Shown: one piece after another, positions 51,343 through 59,244 of the stretch
How the letters are laid out: every line of letters begins with the position of its first letter
How positions within the stretch are numbered: the first letter of the stretch is position 1
NCBI GenBank assembly: GCA_013032095.1
Contig: WQBJ01000003.1
Coordinates: 62,001-126,000 of the forward strand
Origin: Ruegeria atlantica
Lineage (GTDB): Bacteria > Pseudomonadota > Alphaproteobacteria > Rhodobacterales > Rhodobacteraceae
Direction of reading: 5' to 3'
Length of the DNA stretch: 64,000 bases
Translations under genes and position numbers: made by a program
The notes under the pieces: generated by a model
The model's database searches: none
Seen by the model: the letters and a program-made list of their open reading frames with translations, nothing else
What the model was told of the DNA's origin: nothing

Positions 51343-52333
51343 GGCGCGAAACCACGTAGTCAGCCAGGTCTCGCAACAGCGTGCGAATTTCGTGATCGGG
51401 CAGGGCATCCAGCGATGCCTTGGCCTTGGCGGCCCATCCGAACGCATCCGCGCGGGTAGCGTCCAGAGTGCCGTATTTGGCCATCAGGCTCAATGCGTGG
51501 TCCAGATCGCCGTCTTCCTGGCGGCCCCGGCCAATTGTACGTTCCCAAAACGCATGTTCCTCAGCCGTTGCCTGCGCCACGGCCTTGATCACAGGCAGGG
51601 TCAGTTTGCGTTCGCGGAAGTCGTCACCGACATTCTTGCCGGTGGCTTTGCTATCGCCCTGATAATCAAGCAAATCATCCGCAATCTGGAAGGCAATGCC
51701 CAAAGCATCGCCGTAGTCATAAAGCGCTTTGACCTGATCCTCGGAGGCGCCAGCGATCACACCGCCCACCTCGGTCGCGGCCGAAAACAGAGCCGCTGTC
51801 TTGCCGCGCACAACCTGCAGATAAATCGCCTCATCCGTTCCCAGATCCGTTGCCGCAGTCATCTGCAGCACTTCGCCCTCGGCAATGGTGGCCGAGGCAT
51901 TGGCCAGAATGTCCAGAACCCGCAGCGATCCGGTCTCAACCATCAGTTGGAAGCTGCGGGAAAACAGGTAGTCGCCAACCAGAACACTGGATTTATTGTC
52001 CCACAGCAGGTTCGCGGTTGGGCGGCCACGCCGTTGGGCGCTTTCGTCCACTACGTCGTCGTGCAACAAGGTCGCGGTGTGGATAAACTCAACCGTGGCG
52101 GCCAAGCGCACGTGGTGGTCGCCTGAATACTCAAACAGGCGGGCCGCCGCTAGTGTCAGCATCGGGCGCAGGCGTTTGCCGCCGGCCTCAACCAGATGCG
52201 CTGTCACTTCGGGGATGCGCGGCGCATGTTCCGAGGCCATGCGCGTGCGGATTAGTTCATTGACCGCGCCCATTTCGCTGGCCAGAAGCTCGGCGAGCCG
52301 CTCATGCGGTTTCGTGATCGTGTCGATATCCAT
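51335..52333 (-). CDS. Polyprenyl diphosphate synthase (octa-/decaprenyl type)
   Basis: Extends farnesyl diphosphate with isopentenyl diphosphate to the long prenyl tail of ubiquinone. It has 332 residues. The two Asp-rich motifs are LLHDDVVDESAQRRG (first, about residues 90-104) and FQIADDLLDYQGD (second, about 215-227), with GGKRLRP near residue 52. In Rhodobacteraceae the product is usually decaprenyl (Q10), so DdsA-type activity is likely; chain length cannot be read directly. The ATG at 52333 has AGGAG 4 nt upstream. It overlaps the ispE end by 8 bp. Confidence 0.93.
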   Translation of the reverse strand: MDIDTITKPHERLAELLASEMGAVNELIRTRMASEHAPRIPEVTAHLVEAGGKRLRPMLTLAAARLFEYSGDHHVRLAATVEFIHTATLLHDDVVDESAQRRGRPTANLLWDNKSSVLVGDYLFSRSFQLMVETGSLRVLDILANASATIAEGEVLQMTAATDLGTDEAIYLQVVRGKTAALFSAATEVGGVIAGASEDQVKALYDYGDALGIAFQIADDLLDYQGDSKATGKNVGDDFRERKLTLPVIKAVAQATAEEHAFWERTIGRGRQEDGDLDHALSLMAKYGTLDATRADAFGWAAKAKASLDALPDHEIRTLLRDLADYVVSRLS

Positions 52334-52389
52334 CACACTCCTGATACAAGGCTCGACTTTCCGCGTACCTTGCCCTTACATCCATCCCC

Positions 52390-52605
52390 ATGAAAGAACT
52401 TTTGCGCAGCACCGATCCAACGATCCTGGCCTTTGCTTCGGCCCTTCTTGAGGGAGAGGATATAGACTGCTTTCAGGTGGACGTAAATATGAGCATCCTC
52501 GAAGGCGGCATCGGAATCTTCCCTCGCCGCCTGATGGTACGGGCCGATGATCTGACCCGTGCGGAAAGAGTCATGCGCGACAATGACATCCCGCTTGGCC
52601 GATGA
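52390..52605 (+). CDS. DUF2007 domain-containing small protein
   Basis: A 71-residue protein with the DUF2007 (putative signal-transducing, PII-like fold) pattern: MKELLRSTDPTILAFASALLEGEDID, then RRLMVRADDLTRAERVM. Its role is unknown. No Shine-Dalgarno sequence is visible before the ATG, so it may be translated from a near-leaderless mRNA. The stop overlaps the methyltransferase start (ATGA), so the two are coupled. Confidence 0.85.
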   Translation: MKELLRSTDPTILAFASALLEGEDIDCFQVDVNMSILEGGIGIFPRRLMVRADDLTRAERVMRDNDIPLGR

Positions 52606-53375
52606 GTCTGTTTTCCAATAGTGATTTGACCTGTAACGATTTTCTGGGCGGTCGGGTGCGCTTGTGGCAGCCACGTTCCGGTTATCGCGCCGGTGTGGAC
52701 CCAGTGCTGCTGGCAGCCTCGGTCCCGGCGACACGTGGTCACACGGTGTTAGAGCTGGGCTGCGGTGCCGGAGCGGCGATCCTGTGCCTTTTGGCGCGGG
52801 TGCCTGGCGTGTCGGGCGTCGGGGTAGAGTTGCAGTCGCCCTATGCCAAACTGGCGCGCCGCAATGCAGTTGAAAACGACGCTGCACTAGAGGTTGTCGA
52901 GGCCAATCTGAGCGCCCTGCCTACAGACCTGAAACAGCGGCAGTTCGATCATGTCATCGCTAATCCACCGTACTATCGCGCCGGGGCGCACAGCCCGGCA
53001 ACTGACGAGGGGCGCAGCATCGCGTTGGGGGAAGGTACGCCGTTGGACGTCTGGTTTGAAGTTGCAGCCAAGCGCCTAGCGCCCCGTGGCTATCTGCACA
53101 TGATCCAGAAAGCCGACCGTTTGCCAGATATGCTGGCAGGATGCGCTGGGCGTCTGGGCTCGGTTGAGGTGCTACCCCTTGCTGCGCGCAACGGTCGCGC
53201 TGCTGAATTGGTGATTTTACGCGCCAGAAAGGGCGGTCGGGCGGCGTTTCAGCTGCATGCGCCGTTGATCCTGCATGCCGGGGATCGCCACGAGAAAGAC
53301 GGTGAAAACTATACGACTCAGGTCTCTGCCGCGCTGCGAGACGGGGGAGCGATCACCGGAATCTTCAACCAATAG
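52602..53375 (+). CDS. tRNA1(Val) A37 N6-methyltransferase-like protein (TrmN6/YfiC family)
   Basis: A 257-residue class I SAM-dependent methyltransferase. Motif I is LELGCGAGAAIL (about residues 49-60) and the catalytic NPPY motif is ANPPYYRAG (about 119-127). The N-terminal FLGGRVRLWQPRSGYRAGVDPVLLAA is typical of the TrmN6/YfiC family, which methylates adenine in tRNA. Some relatives modify other RNA or proteins, so the substrate is not fixed. It is coupled to the DUF2007 gene by ATGA. Confidence 0.88.
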   Translation: MSLFSNSDLTCNDFLGGRVRLWQPRSGYRAGVDPVLLAASVPATRGHTVLELGCGAGAAILCLLARVPGVSGVGVELQSPYAKLARRNAVENDAALEVVEANLSALPTDLKQRQFDHVIANPPYYRAGAHSPATDEGRSIALGEGTPLDVWFEVAAKRLAPRGYLHMIQKADRLPDMLAGCAGRLGSVEVLPLAARNGRAAELVILRARKGGRAAFQLHAPLILHAGDRHEKDGENYTTQVSAALRDGGAITGIFNQ

Positions 53376-53496
53376 GCATTAACCAGCCGAAATTGTCGGA
53401 TTTATGACAGATTCTGTGCGTATGCGGCGTGACAGGGTGGAAACGATGTGGTCAACTTCTTACGTGAAACTCAGACACCAACAGAGGAGTATCGCC

Positions 53497-53661
53497 ATGA
53501 GCGTGAGCGCACACCTGACCGAACTGAAGAAAAAACACGAATCTCTCGGTCTTGAAGTTGAACAAGCCCAACGCTCGCCTGGCATCGACGATCTCCATAT
53601 AGCTCAACTCAAAAAACAGAAGCTTAGGCTTAAGGAAGAGATCGAGCGACTGTCCAACTAG
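53497..53661 (+). CDS. YdcH family (DUF465) small coiled-coil protein
   Basis: A 54-residue, highly charged, helical protein of the YdcH/DUF465 type (SAHLTELKKKHESLG, then LKKQKLRLKEEIERL). Its function is unknown. GAGGAG lies 7 nt before the ATG at 53497; the longer ORF from 53404 is a shadow. It overlaps the convergent DMT gene by 4 bp. Confidence 0.85.
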   Translation: MSVSAHLTELKKKHESLGLEVEQAQRSPGIDDLHIAQLKKQKLRLKEEIERLSN

Positions 53662-54524
53662 CGACGCATACTAGCCCGCGCGGCAATGGCCGCGCCGCCA
53701 GTGATCAACACGGCCGCGATCGCCAGACCCCATGACAGGGCGGCGATCCCGGCCACAACCAAAGCCAGCGTAGACAGCAGGGGTGCCGCATAAGAGGCCG
53801 TGCCCAAAATCTGGATGTCGCCCTGCTTTACACCGATATCCCAGACATAGAACGCCAAGCCCACCGGCCCCAGGCCCAGTGCGACGACCGATGCCCAGCC
53901 GAAAACGCTATCGGGCCAAATCGTCTCTTCGACGACGAGGTGCAATGCCCCTGATGCAGCGGCCGTGGCGATGCAGAATACAGCCACGGAACTTGTCGGC
54001 GTATCGCCCAACCGGCGTGACAGAACCGAATAGCTCGACCAAGTCAGCGCACAAAGCAGCGCCAGCCCATAGCCTGGAAGGTGGGTGGCCTGAAACCCGG
54101 CGCTGCCACTGCCTGTGATGATGACAGCGGCTCCTGCAAAGCCTAGACAGGCGCCGCAAAGATGTCCGATGCGTAAGTGTTCACCGGGCAGCAAGCCAGA
54201 AAACAGCACGATCAGCAGTGGCCAGAGATAGGCGATCAGCCCGGCCTCGGCTGCCGGAGCCATGCGTAAGGCCGAAAAATATAGCGCGTGATAGCCAAAC
54301 AGCCCAACCGTACCGAACAGATACGTGGTCCAACGCACCGAGAGCAACTGACCCAACCCGCCATTGGTCCACGTCCAGATCAAGCCCAGTGTGCCCCCGA
54401 TGGAAAAGCAGACGGTGTTCAGCAAAAGGGGCGGCGTCGGGGCTGATCCGACAGTAAACAAAGCCAACAGAGACCACAGCAAAACGGCTACGAAGCCAAT
54501 AGCCGTCGCGCGTGTTCTGGTCAT
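53658..54524 (-). CDS. EamA/DMT superfamily exporter (YddG-like)
   Basis: A 288-residue permease with ten TM helices in two EamA repeats. It has the opening RATAIGFVAVLLWSLLALFTV, the SALRMAPAAEAGLIAYLWPLLIVLFS block in repeat 1 and ILGTASYAAPLLSTLALVVAG in repeat 2. Best fit is the YddG-like aromatic amino acid exporter group, though specificity is uncertain. It starts in ATGA overlap with the LysR gene, so regulator and exporter share one transcript. Confidence 0.85.
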   Translation of the reverse strand: MTRTRATAIGFVAVLLWSLLALFTVGSAPTPPLLLNTVCFSIGGTLGLIWTWTNGGLGQLLSVRWTTYLFGTVGLFGYHALYFSALRMAPAAEAGLIAYLWPLLIVLFSGLLPGEHLRIGHLCGACLGFAGAAVIITGSGSAGFQATHLPGYGLALLCALTWSSYSVLSRRLGDTPTSSVAVFCIATAAASGALHLVVEETIWPDSVFGWASVVALGLGPVGLAFYVWDIGVKQGDIQILGTASYAAPLLSTLALVVAGIAALSWGLAIAAVLITGGAAIAARASMRR

Positions 54525-55468
54525 GGGGCAAGGACCTCTTCCACCGGTATGATGTCGAATTCATCCGAGATATGAGCGGTTTTTTCGATCTCTGCCACAA
54601 ACCAATCCCGAAACGCAGCGATCTGGGGTCGGTTTTCGGCGCCGGGCAGGCAAAGGAATCGGAAGCGTCCCTTGGTTTCAATCGCTGTTTTGAAGGGCGC
54701 AACCAATCGGCCTTCAGTCATGTCTTTCAGAATCATCGCACGACGGCCCAAAACCACCCCAACCCCTGCAACTGCGGCGTCAATCGCGTGATCGGCATTC
54801 GAAAACCGGGCGCCATGCTCGGGTACGAAGTCGACCCCCACGGCTCGGAACCAAGTGGGCCAGTCGCAGCGCGGCCGCAGAAAGGCAATGGAATCGTCAT
54901 GAATCAGCGGTGCGTCCCGCAAGCTTTCGGGCGTGGGAAATTGCTCGGCCAATTCAGGGGTCATTGCCGGGGTCAGCCATTCCTTGCGTACAGGTAGGGA
55001 ATAAAGCCCCTCATCGGGGCCATAACCAAACCGGATGGCCACATCCACATCATCCCGCTCCAGATCCATGTTCCGCAAGGTGGCCGAGAATTTGAGGTCG
55101 ATCTCGGGATGCGCCCGCGCGAATTCATACAGGCGCGGGGCCAGCCATTTGGCAGTGAGTGCGGGCCCAGCTGTAACCGTCAGACTGGTGTCATCCCCCT
55201 GCCTCCGGGCCGCCTGCCATGCGGCCTGCAGGGCGGCAAACCCTTCAGCGGCGCCGGGGGCGAGGGCGCGCCCCGCGTCTGTCAGTTCCACCGCCCGGTT
55301 CAGGCGGCGAAACAGAGGGCGCCCCAAATGCTCCTCAAGCGATTTGATCTGAAAGGACAGCGCTGCGGGCGTGACGTGCAGTTCCTCTGCCGCCTTGGCA
55401 AAGGACATGTGCCGGGCGGCGGCATCAAAGGCGCGCAAGGCAGTCAATGGAGGGAGAGGGGCGCTCAT
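54521..55468 (-). CDS. LysR-type transcriptional regulator (GcvA-like)
   Basis: A 315-residue LTTR. The N-terminal HTH is PPLTALRAFDAAARHMSFAKAAEELHVTPAALSFQIKSLEE (shown here as the family pattern, residues 6-46), with the F-A-K-A-A-E-E-L-H-V-T-x-A-A-L signature. The effector domain (about 92-300) includes FARAHPEIDLKFSA and VDVAIRFGYG, as in GcvA/AmpR relatives. Divergent from it is a 36-residue ORF; the 110-bp gap carries four AACTGA half-sites in two dyads. The downstream EamA exporter overlaps by 4 bp. Confidence 0.9.
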   Translation of the reverse strand: MSAPLPPLTALRAFDAAARHMSFAKAAEELHVTPAALSFQIKSLEEHLGRPLFRRLNRAVELTDAGRALAPGAAEGFAALQAAWQAARRQGDDTSLTVTAGPALTAKWLAPRLYEFARAHPEIDLKFSATLRNMDLERDDVDVAIRFGYGPDEGLYSLPVRKEWLTPAMTPELAEQFPTPESLRDAPLIHDDSIAFLRPRCDWPTWFRAVGVDFVPEHGARFSNADHAIDAAVAGVGVVLGRRAMILKDMTEGRLVAPFKTAIETKGRFRFLCLPGAENRPQIAAFRDWFVAEIEKTAHISDEFDIIPVEEVLAP

Positions 55469-55480
55469 GACTCAAGAATA

Positions 55481-55565
55481 TCTTAACTGAAACCCGTAGA
55501 AACCTCGTTTGTCAGTTAAGAATGTAAGGCGCATATTCAACTGAAGTCAAACAAAGTTGAACTGA
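55481..55565. promoter_or_regulatory. Four AACTGA half-sites in two dyads: candidate LysR operator
   Basis: TCTTAACTGA (55481-55490) is an exact inverted repeat of TCAGTTAAGA (55512-55521), and TTCAACT (55536-55542) of AGTTGAA (55555-55561). All four contain AACT; AACTGA occurs at 55485, 55512 (reverse), 55539 and 55560. The last one abuts the ribosome binding site of the small ORF. Such arrays fit multi-site LTTR binding. Confidence 0.65.
55509..55537 (+). promoter_or_regulatory. Candidate sigma-70 promoter for the 36-residue ORF
   Basis: -35-like TTGTCA (55509-55514), 17-nt spacer, -10-like CATATT (55532-55537). The -35 overlaps one AACTGA half-site and the next half-site lies just after the -10. 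Confidence 0.45.
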
Positions 55566-55578
55566 AGGGAAGACTGCC

Positions 55579-55689
55579 ATGATTGAGGTCACTGCGAACC
55601 CGGCCACCGCCCGGGCCTTTCAGCGCGCACATTTCGAACGCTCTCTTGCGGTCAGCAAGGCCCTGAATTGGCTATTCGGTTCCCGCTGA
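55579..55689 (+). CDS. 36-residue small protein divergent from the LysR gene
   Basis: A short ORF, MIEVTANPATARAFQRAHFE then a tail ending LNWLFGSR. It has AAGGGA 8 nt before the ATG, a candidate promoter with LysR half-sites upstream and an intrinsic terminator 33 bp after the stop. The sequence reads as one basic amphipathic helix rich in Ala and Arg. I do not recognise it. The complete unit (operator, promoter, ribosome binding site, terminator) is the argument that it is a real gene. Confidence 0.6.
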   Translation: MIEVTANPATARAFQRAHFERSLAVSKALNWLFGSR

Positions 55690-55715
55690 ACGCAGCGCGC
55701 GTGTTCTTACGGGAT

Positions 55716-55749
55716 AAAAAAGGGCCGGTCCAAAAGGACCGGCCCGTTT
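55716..55749. terminator. Bidirectional intrinsic terminator (small ORF / phaB)
   Basis: A 10-bp perfect stem: GGGCCGGTCC (55722-55731), loop AAAA, 55736-55745. It is followed by GTTTTCG on the plus strand and preceded by AAAAAA, which gives T6 for the minus-strand phaB transcript. Confidence 0.85.
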
Positions 55750-55767
55750 TCGTTTTTGCCCAAAGGG

Positions 55768-56490
55768 TCAGACGAAGAACTGCGCACCGTTGGCCGAGAT
55801 GGTCGAGCCATTGATGAACTGCGAGTCGTCAGACGCCAGGAACGCCACGCAGCGCGCGATTTCCTCGGGCTCGCCCAGTCGGCCGGCTGGAATCTGGCCG
55901 ATGATGGATTCGCGAACTTTTTCAGGCACCGCCATCACCATCTCGGTTGCGATATAGCCGGGGCAGATCGCGTTGGCGGTGATGCCTGCGCGTGCGCCTT
56001 CTTGCGCCAGCGATTTGACGATGCCCAGATCGCCCGCCTTGGTTGCAGCGTAGTTCACCTGTGCAAACTGACCCTTCTGACCGTTGATCGAGCTGATGAC
56101 GATCACGCGGCCGAACTTGCGCTCGCGCATGCCGGGCCAGACGGGGTGCACGGTGTTGAAAACACCGGTCAGGTTGGTGTCGATCACGTCCTTCCACTGA
56201 TCGGGTGTCATCTTGTGGAACGGCGCGTCACGGGTGATGCCCGCATTGGCGACCACGATGTCGATCGGGCCAACTTCAGCCTCGACTTTTTCGATACCTG
56301 CTTTGGACTCGTCATAGTCGGCCACGTTCCACTTGTAGGTGGCGATGCCGGTTTCCTCGGTAAATTTTGCGGCGGCTTCGTCATTGCCGGCGTAGGTGGC
56401 TGCAACATTGTAGCCTTCGGCCTTGAGCGCCTTGGAAATTGCTGCGCCGATGCCGCGGGAACCGCCGGTGACGAGTGCTGTACGTGCCAT
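55768..56490 (-). CDS. phaB: Acetoacetyl-CoA reductase
   Basis: NADPH-dependent reduction of acetoacetyl-CoA to (R)-3-hydroxybutyryl-CoA for polyhydroxybutyrate synthesis. It has 240 residues and the SDR fold. The nucleotide motif is VTGGSRGIGAAIS (about residues 6-18), NAG is in VVANAGITRD, and the catalytic Ser-Tyr-Lys are in ISSINGQKGQFAQVNYAATKAG. The ATG at 56490 has GGAGGA 8 nt upstream; the ORF opening at 56505 is not needed. It lies downstream of phaA with an intrinsic terminator between, so it probably has its own promoter. Confidence 0.95.
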   Translation of the reverse strand: MARTALVTGGSRGIGAAISKALKAEGYNVAATYAGNDEAAAKFTEETGIATYKWNVADYDESKAGIEKVEAEVGPIDIVVANAGITRDAPFHKMTPDQWKDVIDTNLTGVFNTVHPVWPGMRERKFGRVIVISSINGQKGQFAQVNYAATKAGDLGIVKSLAQEGARAGITANAICPGYIATEMVMAVPEKVRESIIGQIPAGRLGEPEEIARCVAFLASDDSQFINGSTISANGAQFFV

Positions 56491-56627
56491 TGAGGAATCC
56501 TCCAATTTAGTCTGACTTGGTAATTCTGTTACTCTGAGAGAGATTGTTGCGCAATATCGTTTCGTGCTCGTTTTTGTCTTTCTGTTCGGCGATATTGTCG
56601 CATCTAAGGTGTAATGCCCAATTGTAA

Positions 56628-56655
56628 CAAAAAAAGGCGCCCAATGGACGCCCTT
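56628..56655 (-). terminator. Intrinsic terminator of phaA
   Basis: GGCG (56636-56639) and flanks pair with CGCC (56649-56652); on the minus strand eight T residues follow (plus-strand A8 at 56628-56635). It sits 23 bp after the phaA stop. Confidence 0.65.
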
Positions 56656-56677
56656 TTCTATTTAGATGTCAACGCAC

Positions 56678-57853
56678 TTAGTCGCGCTCCACGCACAGGG
56701 CGACACCCATGCCGCCGCCGATGCAGAGTGTGGCTAGACCTTTCTTCGCGTCGCGACGCTTCATTTCGAACAGCAGCGTGTTCAGAACGCGGCAGCCGGA
56801 CGCGCCGATTGGGTGACCAATGGCAATCGCGCCGCCGTTGACGTTCACGATCGACGGGTCCCAGCCCATATCCTTGTTCACGGCGCAGGCCTGTGCGGCA
56901 AACGCTTCGTTGGCTTCAACCAGATCCAGATCGTCAACCGACCAGCCTGCTTTCTCCAGCGCCTTGCGCGAGGCATAGATCGGACCAACGCCCATGATCG
57001 ACGGGTCCAGACCGGCGGTGGCGTAAGATGCGATACGGGCCAGAGGTTCGATCCCGCGCTTTTCGGCGTTCTCGGCCGACATCAGCAGGGTCGCCGCCGC
57101 ACCGTCATTCAGGCCCGAGGCGTTAGCAGCAGTAACCGAGCCGTCCTTGGTAAAGGCGGGGCGTAGTTTGGCCATTGCCTCCATGGTCGCACCGTGGCGG
57201 ATGTACTCGTCCTTGTCCATTACGATGTCGCCCTTGCGGGTCTTGATGGTGAAGGGCACGATCTCGTCTGCGAACTTACCGGCTTTCTGCGCGGCCTCGG
57301 CTTTGTTTTGCGAGGCAACGGCGAACTCGTCCTGCATGTCACGGCTGATCTGCCATTTCTCGGCGACGTTCTCAGCGGTCTGGCCCATGTGATAGCCGTT
57401 GAAGGCGTCCCACAGACCGTCGCGGATCATCGTGTCGATGTATTTCATGTCGCCCATCTTGTGGCCGGCGCGCAGTGCGGCGGCATGGGGCGAAAGGGTC
57501 ATGTTTTCTTGTCCACCAGCTGCGACGATATCAGCGTCGCCCAGTTGAATGTGCTGAGCACCCAGAGCGACAGCGCGCAGACCCGAGCCACAGACCTGGT
57601 TGATACCCCAAGCAGCGCTTTCTTGCGGCAGACCAGCATTGATATGCGCCTGACGTGCCGGGTTCTGACCCTGAGCGGCCGTCAGAACCTGACCCATGAT
57701 GGTTTCGCTGACCTCGCCCTTTTCGACACCGGCGCGTTCAACGACGGCTTCAAGAACGGCGGCGCCCAGATCATGTGCGGGTGTGTTTGCAAACGAGCCG
57801 CTAAAACTGCCGACACCGGTTCGTGCTGCGGATGCGATTACTACGTTGGTCAT
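56678..57853 (-). CDS. phaA: Acetyl-CoA acetyltransferase (beta-ketothiolase)
   Basis: Condenses two acetyl-CoA to acetoacetyl-CoA, the first step of polyhydroxybutyrate synthesis. It has 391 residues, the usual length. The acylated Cys is in [14 protein letters not shown] (about residue 88), the substrate His in [14 protein letters not shown] (about 348), and the second Cys in [11 protein letters not shown] (about 378). A perfect CTGC-N4-GCAG dyad lies about 125 bp upstream. Confidence 0.96.
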   Translation of the reverse strand: MTNVVIASAARTGVGSFSGSFANTPAHDLGAAVLEAVVERAGVEKGEVSETIMGQVLTAAQGQNPARQAHINAGLPQESAAWGINQVCGSGLRAVALGAQHIQLGDADIVAAGGQENMTLSPHAAALRAGHKMGDMKYIDTMIRDGLWDAFNGYHMGQTAENVAEKWQISRDMQDEFAVASQNKAEAAQKAGKFADEIVPFTIKTRKGDIVMDKDEYIRHGATMEAMAKLRPAFTKDGSVTAANASGLNDGAAATLLMSAENAEKRGIEPLARIASYATAGLDPSIMGVGPIYASRKALEKAGWSVDDLDLVEANEAFAAQACAVNKDMGWDPSIVNVNGGAIAIGHPIGASGCRVLNTLLFEMKRRDAKKGLATLCIGGGMGVALCVERD

Positions 57854-57976
57854 TTAGACAATCCTTTACCATCAAGGTCCTGAGGGAACCCTAACGGCGC
57901 AGATCGCAGAGGCAAGGCCCCTGTGACCGAGAGCGCCTCCTGATCCCCCGCTCCAACTGAACATGGCATAGCGTAA

Positions 57977-57992
57977 TGCTGCAGTTGCAGCA
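57977..57992. promoter_or_regulatory. Perfect 16-bp dyad, candidate PhaR site upstream of phaA
   Basis: TGCTGCA-GT-TGCAGCA is a perfect inverted repeat whose core is CTGC-AGTT-GCAG. This matches the CTGCN3-4GCAG form reported for PhaR binding in Paracoccus and Rhodobacter (from memory). It lies about 125 bp before the phaA start. Confidence 0.5.
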
Positions 57993-58037
57993 ACGGTCAG
58001 CTTGTCTCAGGGTGCCGTTGGGGCAAGTTTTCCGCGC

Positions 58038-58871
58038 CTAGCTGCCTGTTTGTCTGGTTTTTTCACCCTTCCAGGGGGCCGAAACAGTGGGTGCGCCAAA
58101 TAAAAAACCCTGTAGGCAGTCCACGCCATTGGCCAAAAGAAATTCGGCATCTTCCTTTGTTTCGACCGATTCGGCGGTCACCAGAATTTCAAACTCCCTC
58201 GCGACGGCGACCAAAGCCCGCACGAGGGCCTGATTGTCGGGGTTGGTACTGACGCCCCGCACGAATTGTCCGTCGACCTTTGCCGCGTCGAACAGAAATT
58301 CGCGAAAATGGCGAAAGCTGAAGTTGCTGGCACCGAAATCGTCCAGAGCAAAGGCAATGCCGCGCGGTTGTAGCCGATCCATGAAATCGATCACCAGTTC
58401 TGGCACAGTCATGGCCGAACTCTCCGAAATCTCTAGGATCAGGCGTTCTCCAAGATTTGCGTCTTTCTTGAGAAACCGCTCTAGCACCCGAGAATATCGA
58501 GCGTACCCGATAGAGCGGGCTGACATGTTGATGGAAAGCCGGATTTCGGGGTTTCTGCTCAGAGTCCGCAGTCCCATTTCAAGCGCGACACAATCCAGAT
58601 CGCGGCCGATCGGTGTATTTTCCAGCTGAGGCATGAAATCCCGCGCAGGAATGACCCGCCCGGTTTCGTCCAGAACACGAATGAACCCTTCGTAGAACGC
58701 CACACCATACGGGGGGTGGGCCTGCATGACGGGCTGAAAGGCCAGTTTGCATTGCTTGTGCTTCACTGCCTCGGTCGCCATCTGAACCGTAGCACTATCT
58801 CGGGATGCGACAGCCGCGTTCAGCGGGCTATCAGCGCCCTCGGGCACGTCTGCCTGTTTTCCGTCACGCAT
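58038..58871 (-). CDS. Stand-alone EAL-domain protein (c-di-GMP phosphodiesterase family)
   Basis: A 277-residue cytosolic protein; the EAL domain covers about residues 35-265. The EALxR motif reads EGFIR, keeping the metal-binding Glu. Asn in INMSARS, Glu in LEISESS, DDFG, Lys in AAKVDGQF, Glu in VTAESVET and Gln in CLQGFLFG are all kept, so activity is possible. Loop 6 (DDFGASNFSF) departs from the usual DDFGxGYSS. There is no GGDEF, PAS or TM part. The ATG at 58871 is preceded by AAGGGAAG; a GTG at 58892 has no ribosome binding site. Confidence 0.85.
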   Translation of the reverse strand: MRDGKQADVPEGADSPLNAAVASRDSATVQMATEAVKHKQCKLAFQPVMQAHPPYGVAFYEGFIRVLDETGRVIPARDFMPQLENTPIGRDLDCVALEMGLRTLSRNPEIRLSINMSARSIGYARYSRVLERFLKKDANLGERLILEISESSAMTVPELVIDFMDRLQPRGIAFALDDFGASNFSFRHFREFLFDAAKVDGQFVRGVSTNPDNQALVRALVAVAREFEILVTAESVETKEDAEFLLANGVDCLQGFLFGAPTVSAPWKGEKTRQTGS

Positions 58872-58963
58872 GTCCTGATCACTTCCCTTCACGTCACCGG
58901 TCAGGGGCTGATTTCAGGACAAACTTATGAATCTGTGGTTAAGAGGATTGAAGTCGGCAGGGA

Positions 58964-59152
58964 TCAGCGCGAGGTTTCCCAGATTCGACCCAACGCGGCG
59001 GCGCCACCGACTACGGCGCCCATGAATCCCAGAGCGAGCATAACGAAACCCAGCGCGATGATTGAGGAAGATCCTCCGGCCAGAGCCGTCAGCATGGCCA
59101 GAACCAGACCCAGCAAACCAAGTGCGGTTGATACAGTCGTCAAACGGTTCAT
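58964..59152 (-). CDS. Small two-TM membrane protein
   Basis: A 62-residue hydrophobic protein with two TM helices (about residues 7-26 and 32-54) and a basic-aromatic C-terminus (ALGRIWETSR). The ATG at 59152 has GGAGG 6 nt upstream; the ORF to 59218 is longer than needed. The function is unknown. It stands between the EAL gene and the hydroxylase cluster, on the same strand as both. Confidence 0.65.
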   Translation of the reverse strand: MNRLTTVSTALGLLGLVLAMLTALAGGSSSIIALGFVMLALGFMGAVVGGAAALGRIWETSR

Positions 59153-59244
59153 GTCAGCCTCCGGTTGCTCGTTACGGGTCACATCCGCTGGATATGGAAT
59201 GTGAAATTCCGCTTTCAAGGAAAACGGGTATCGGATCGGCGGAT

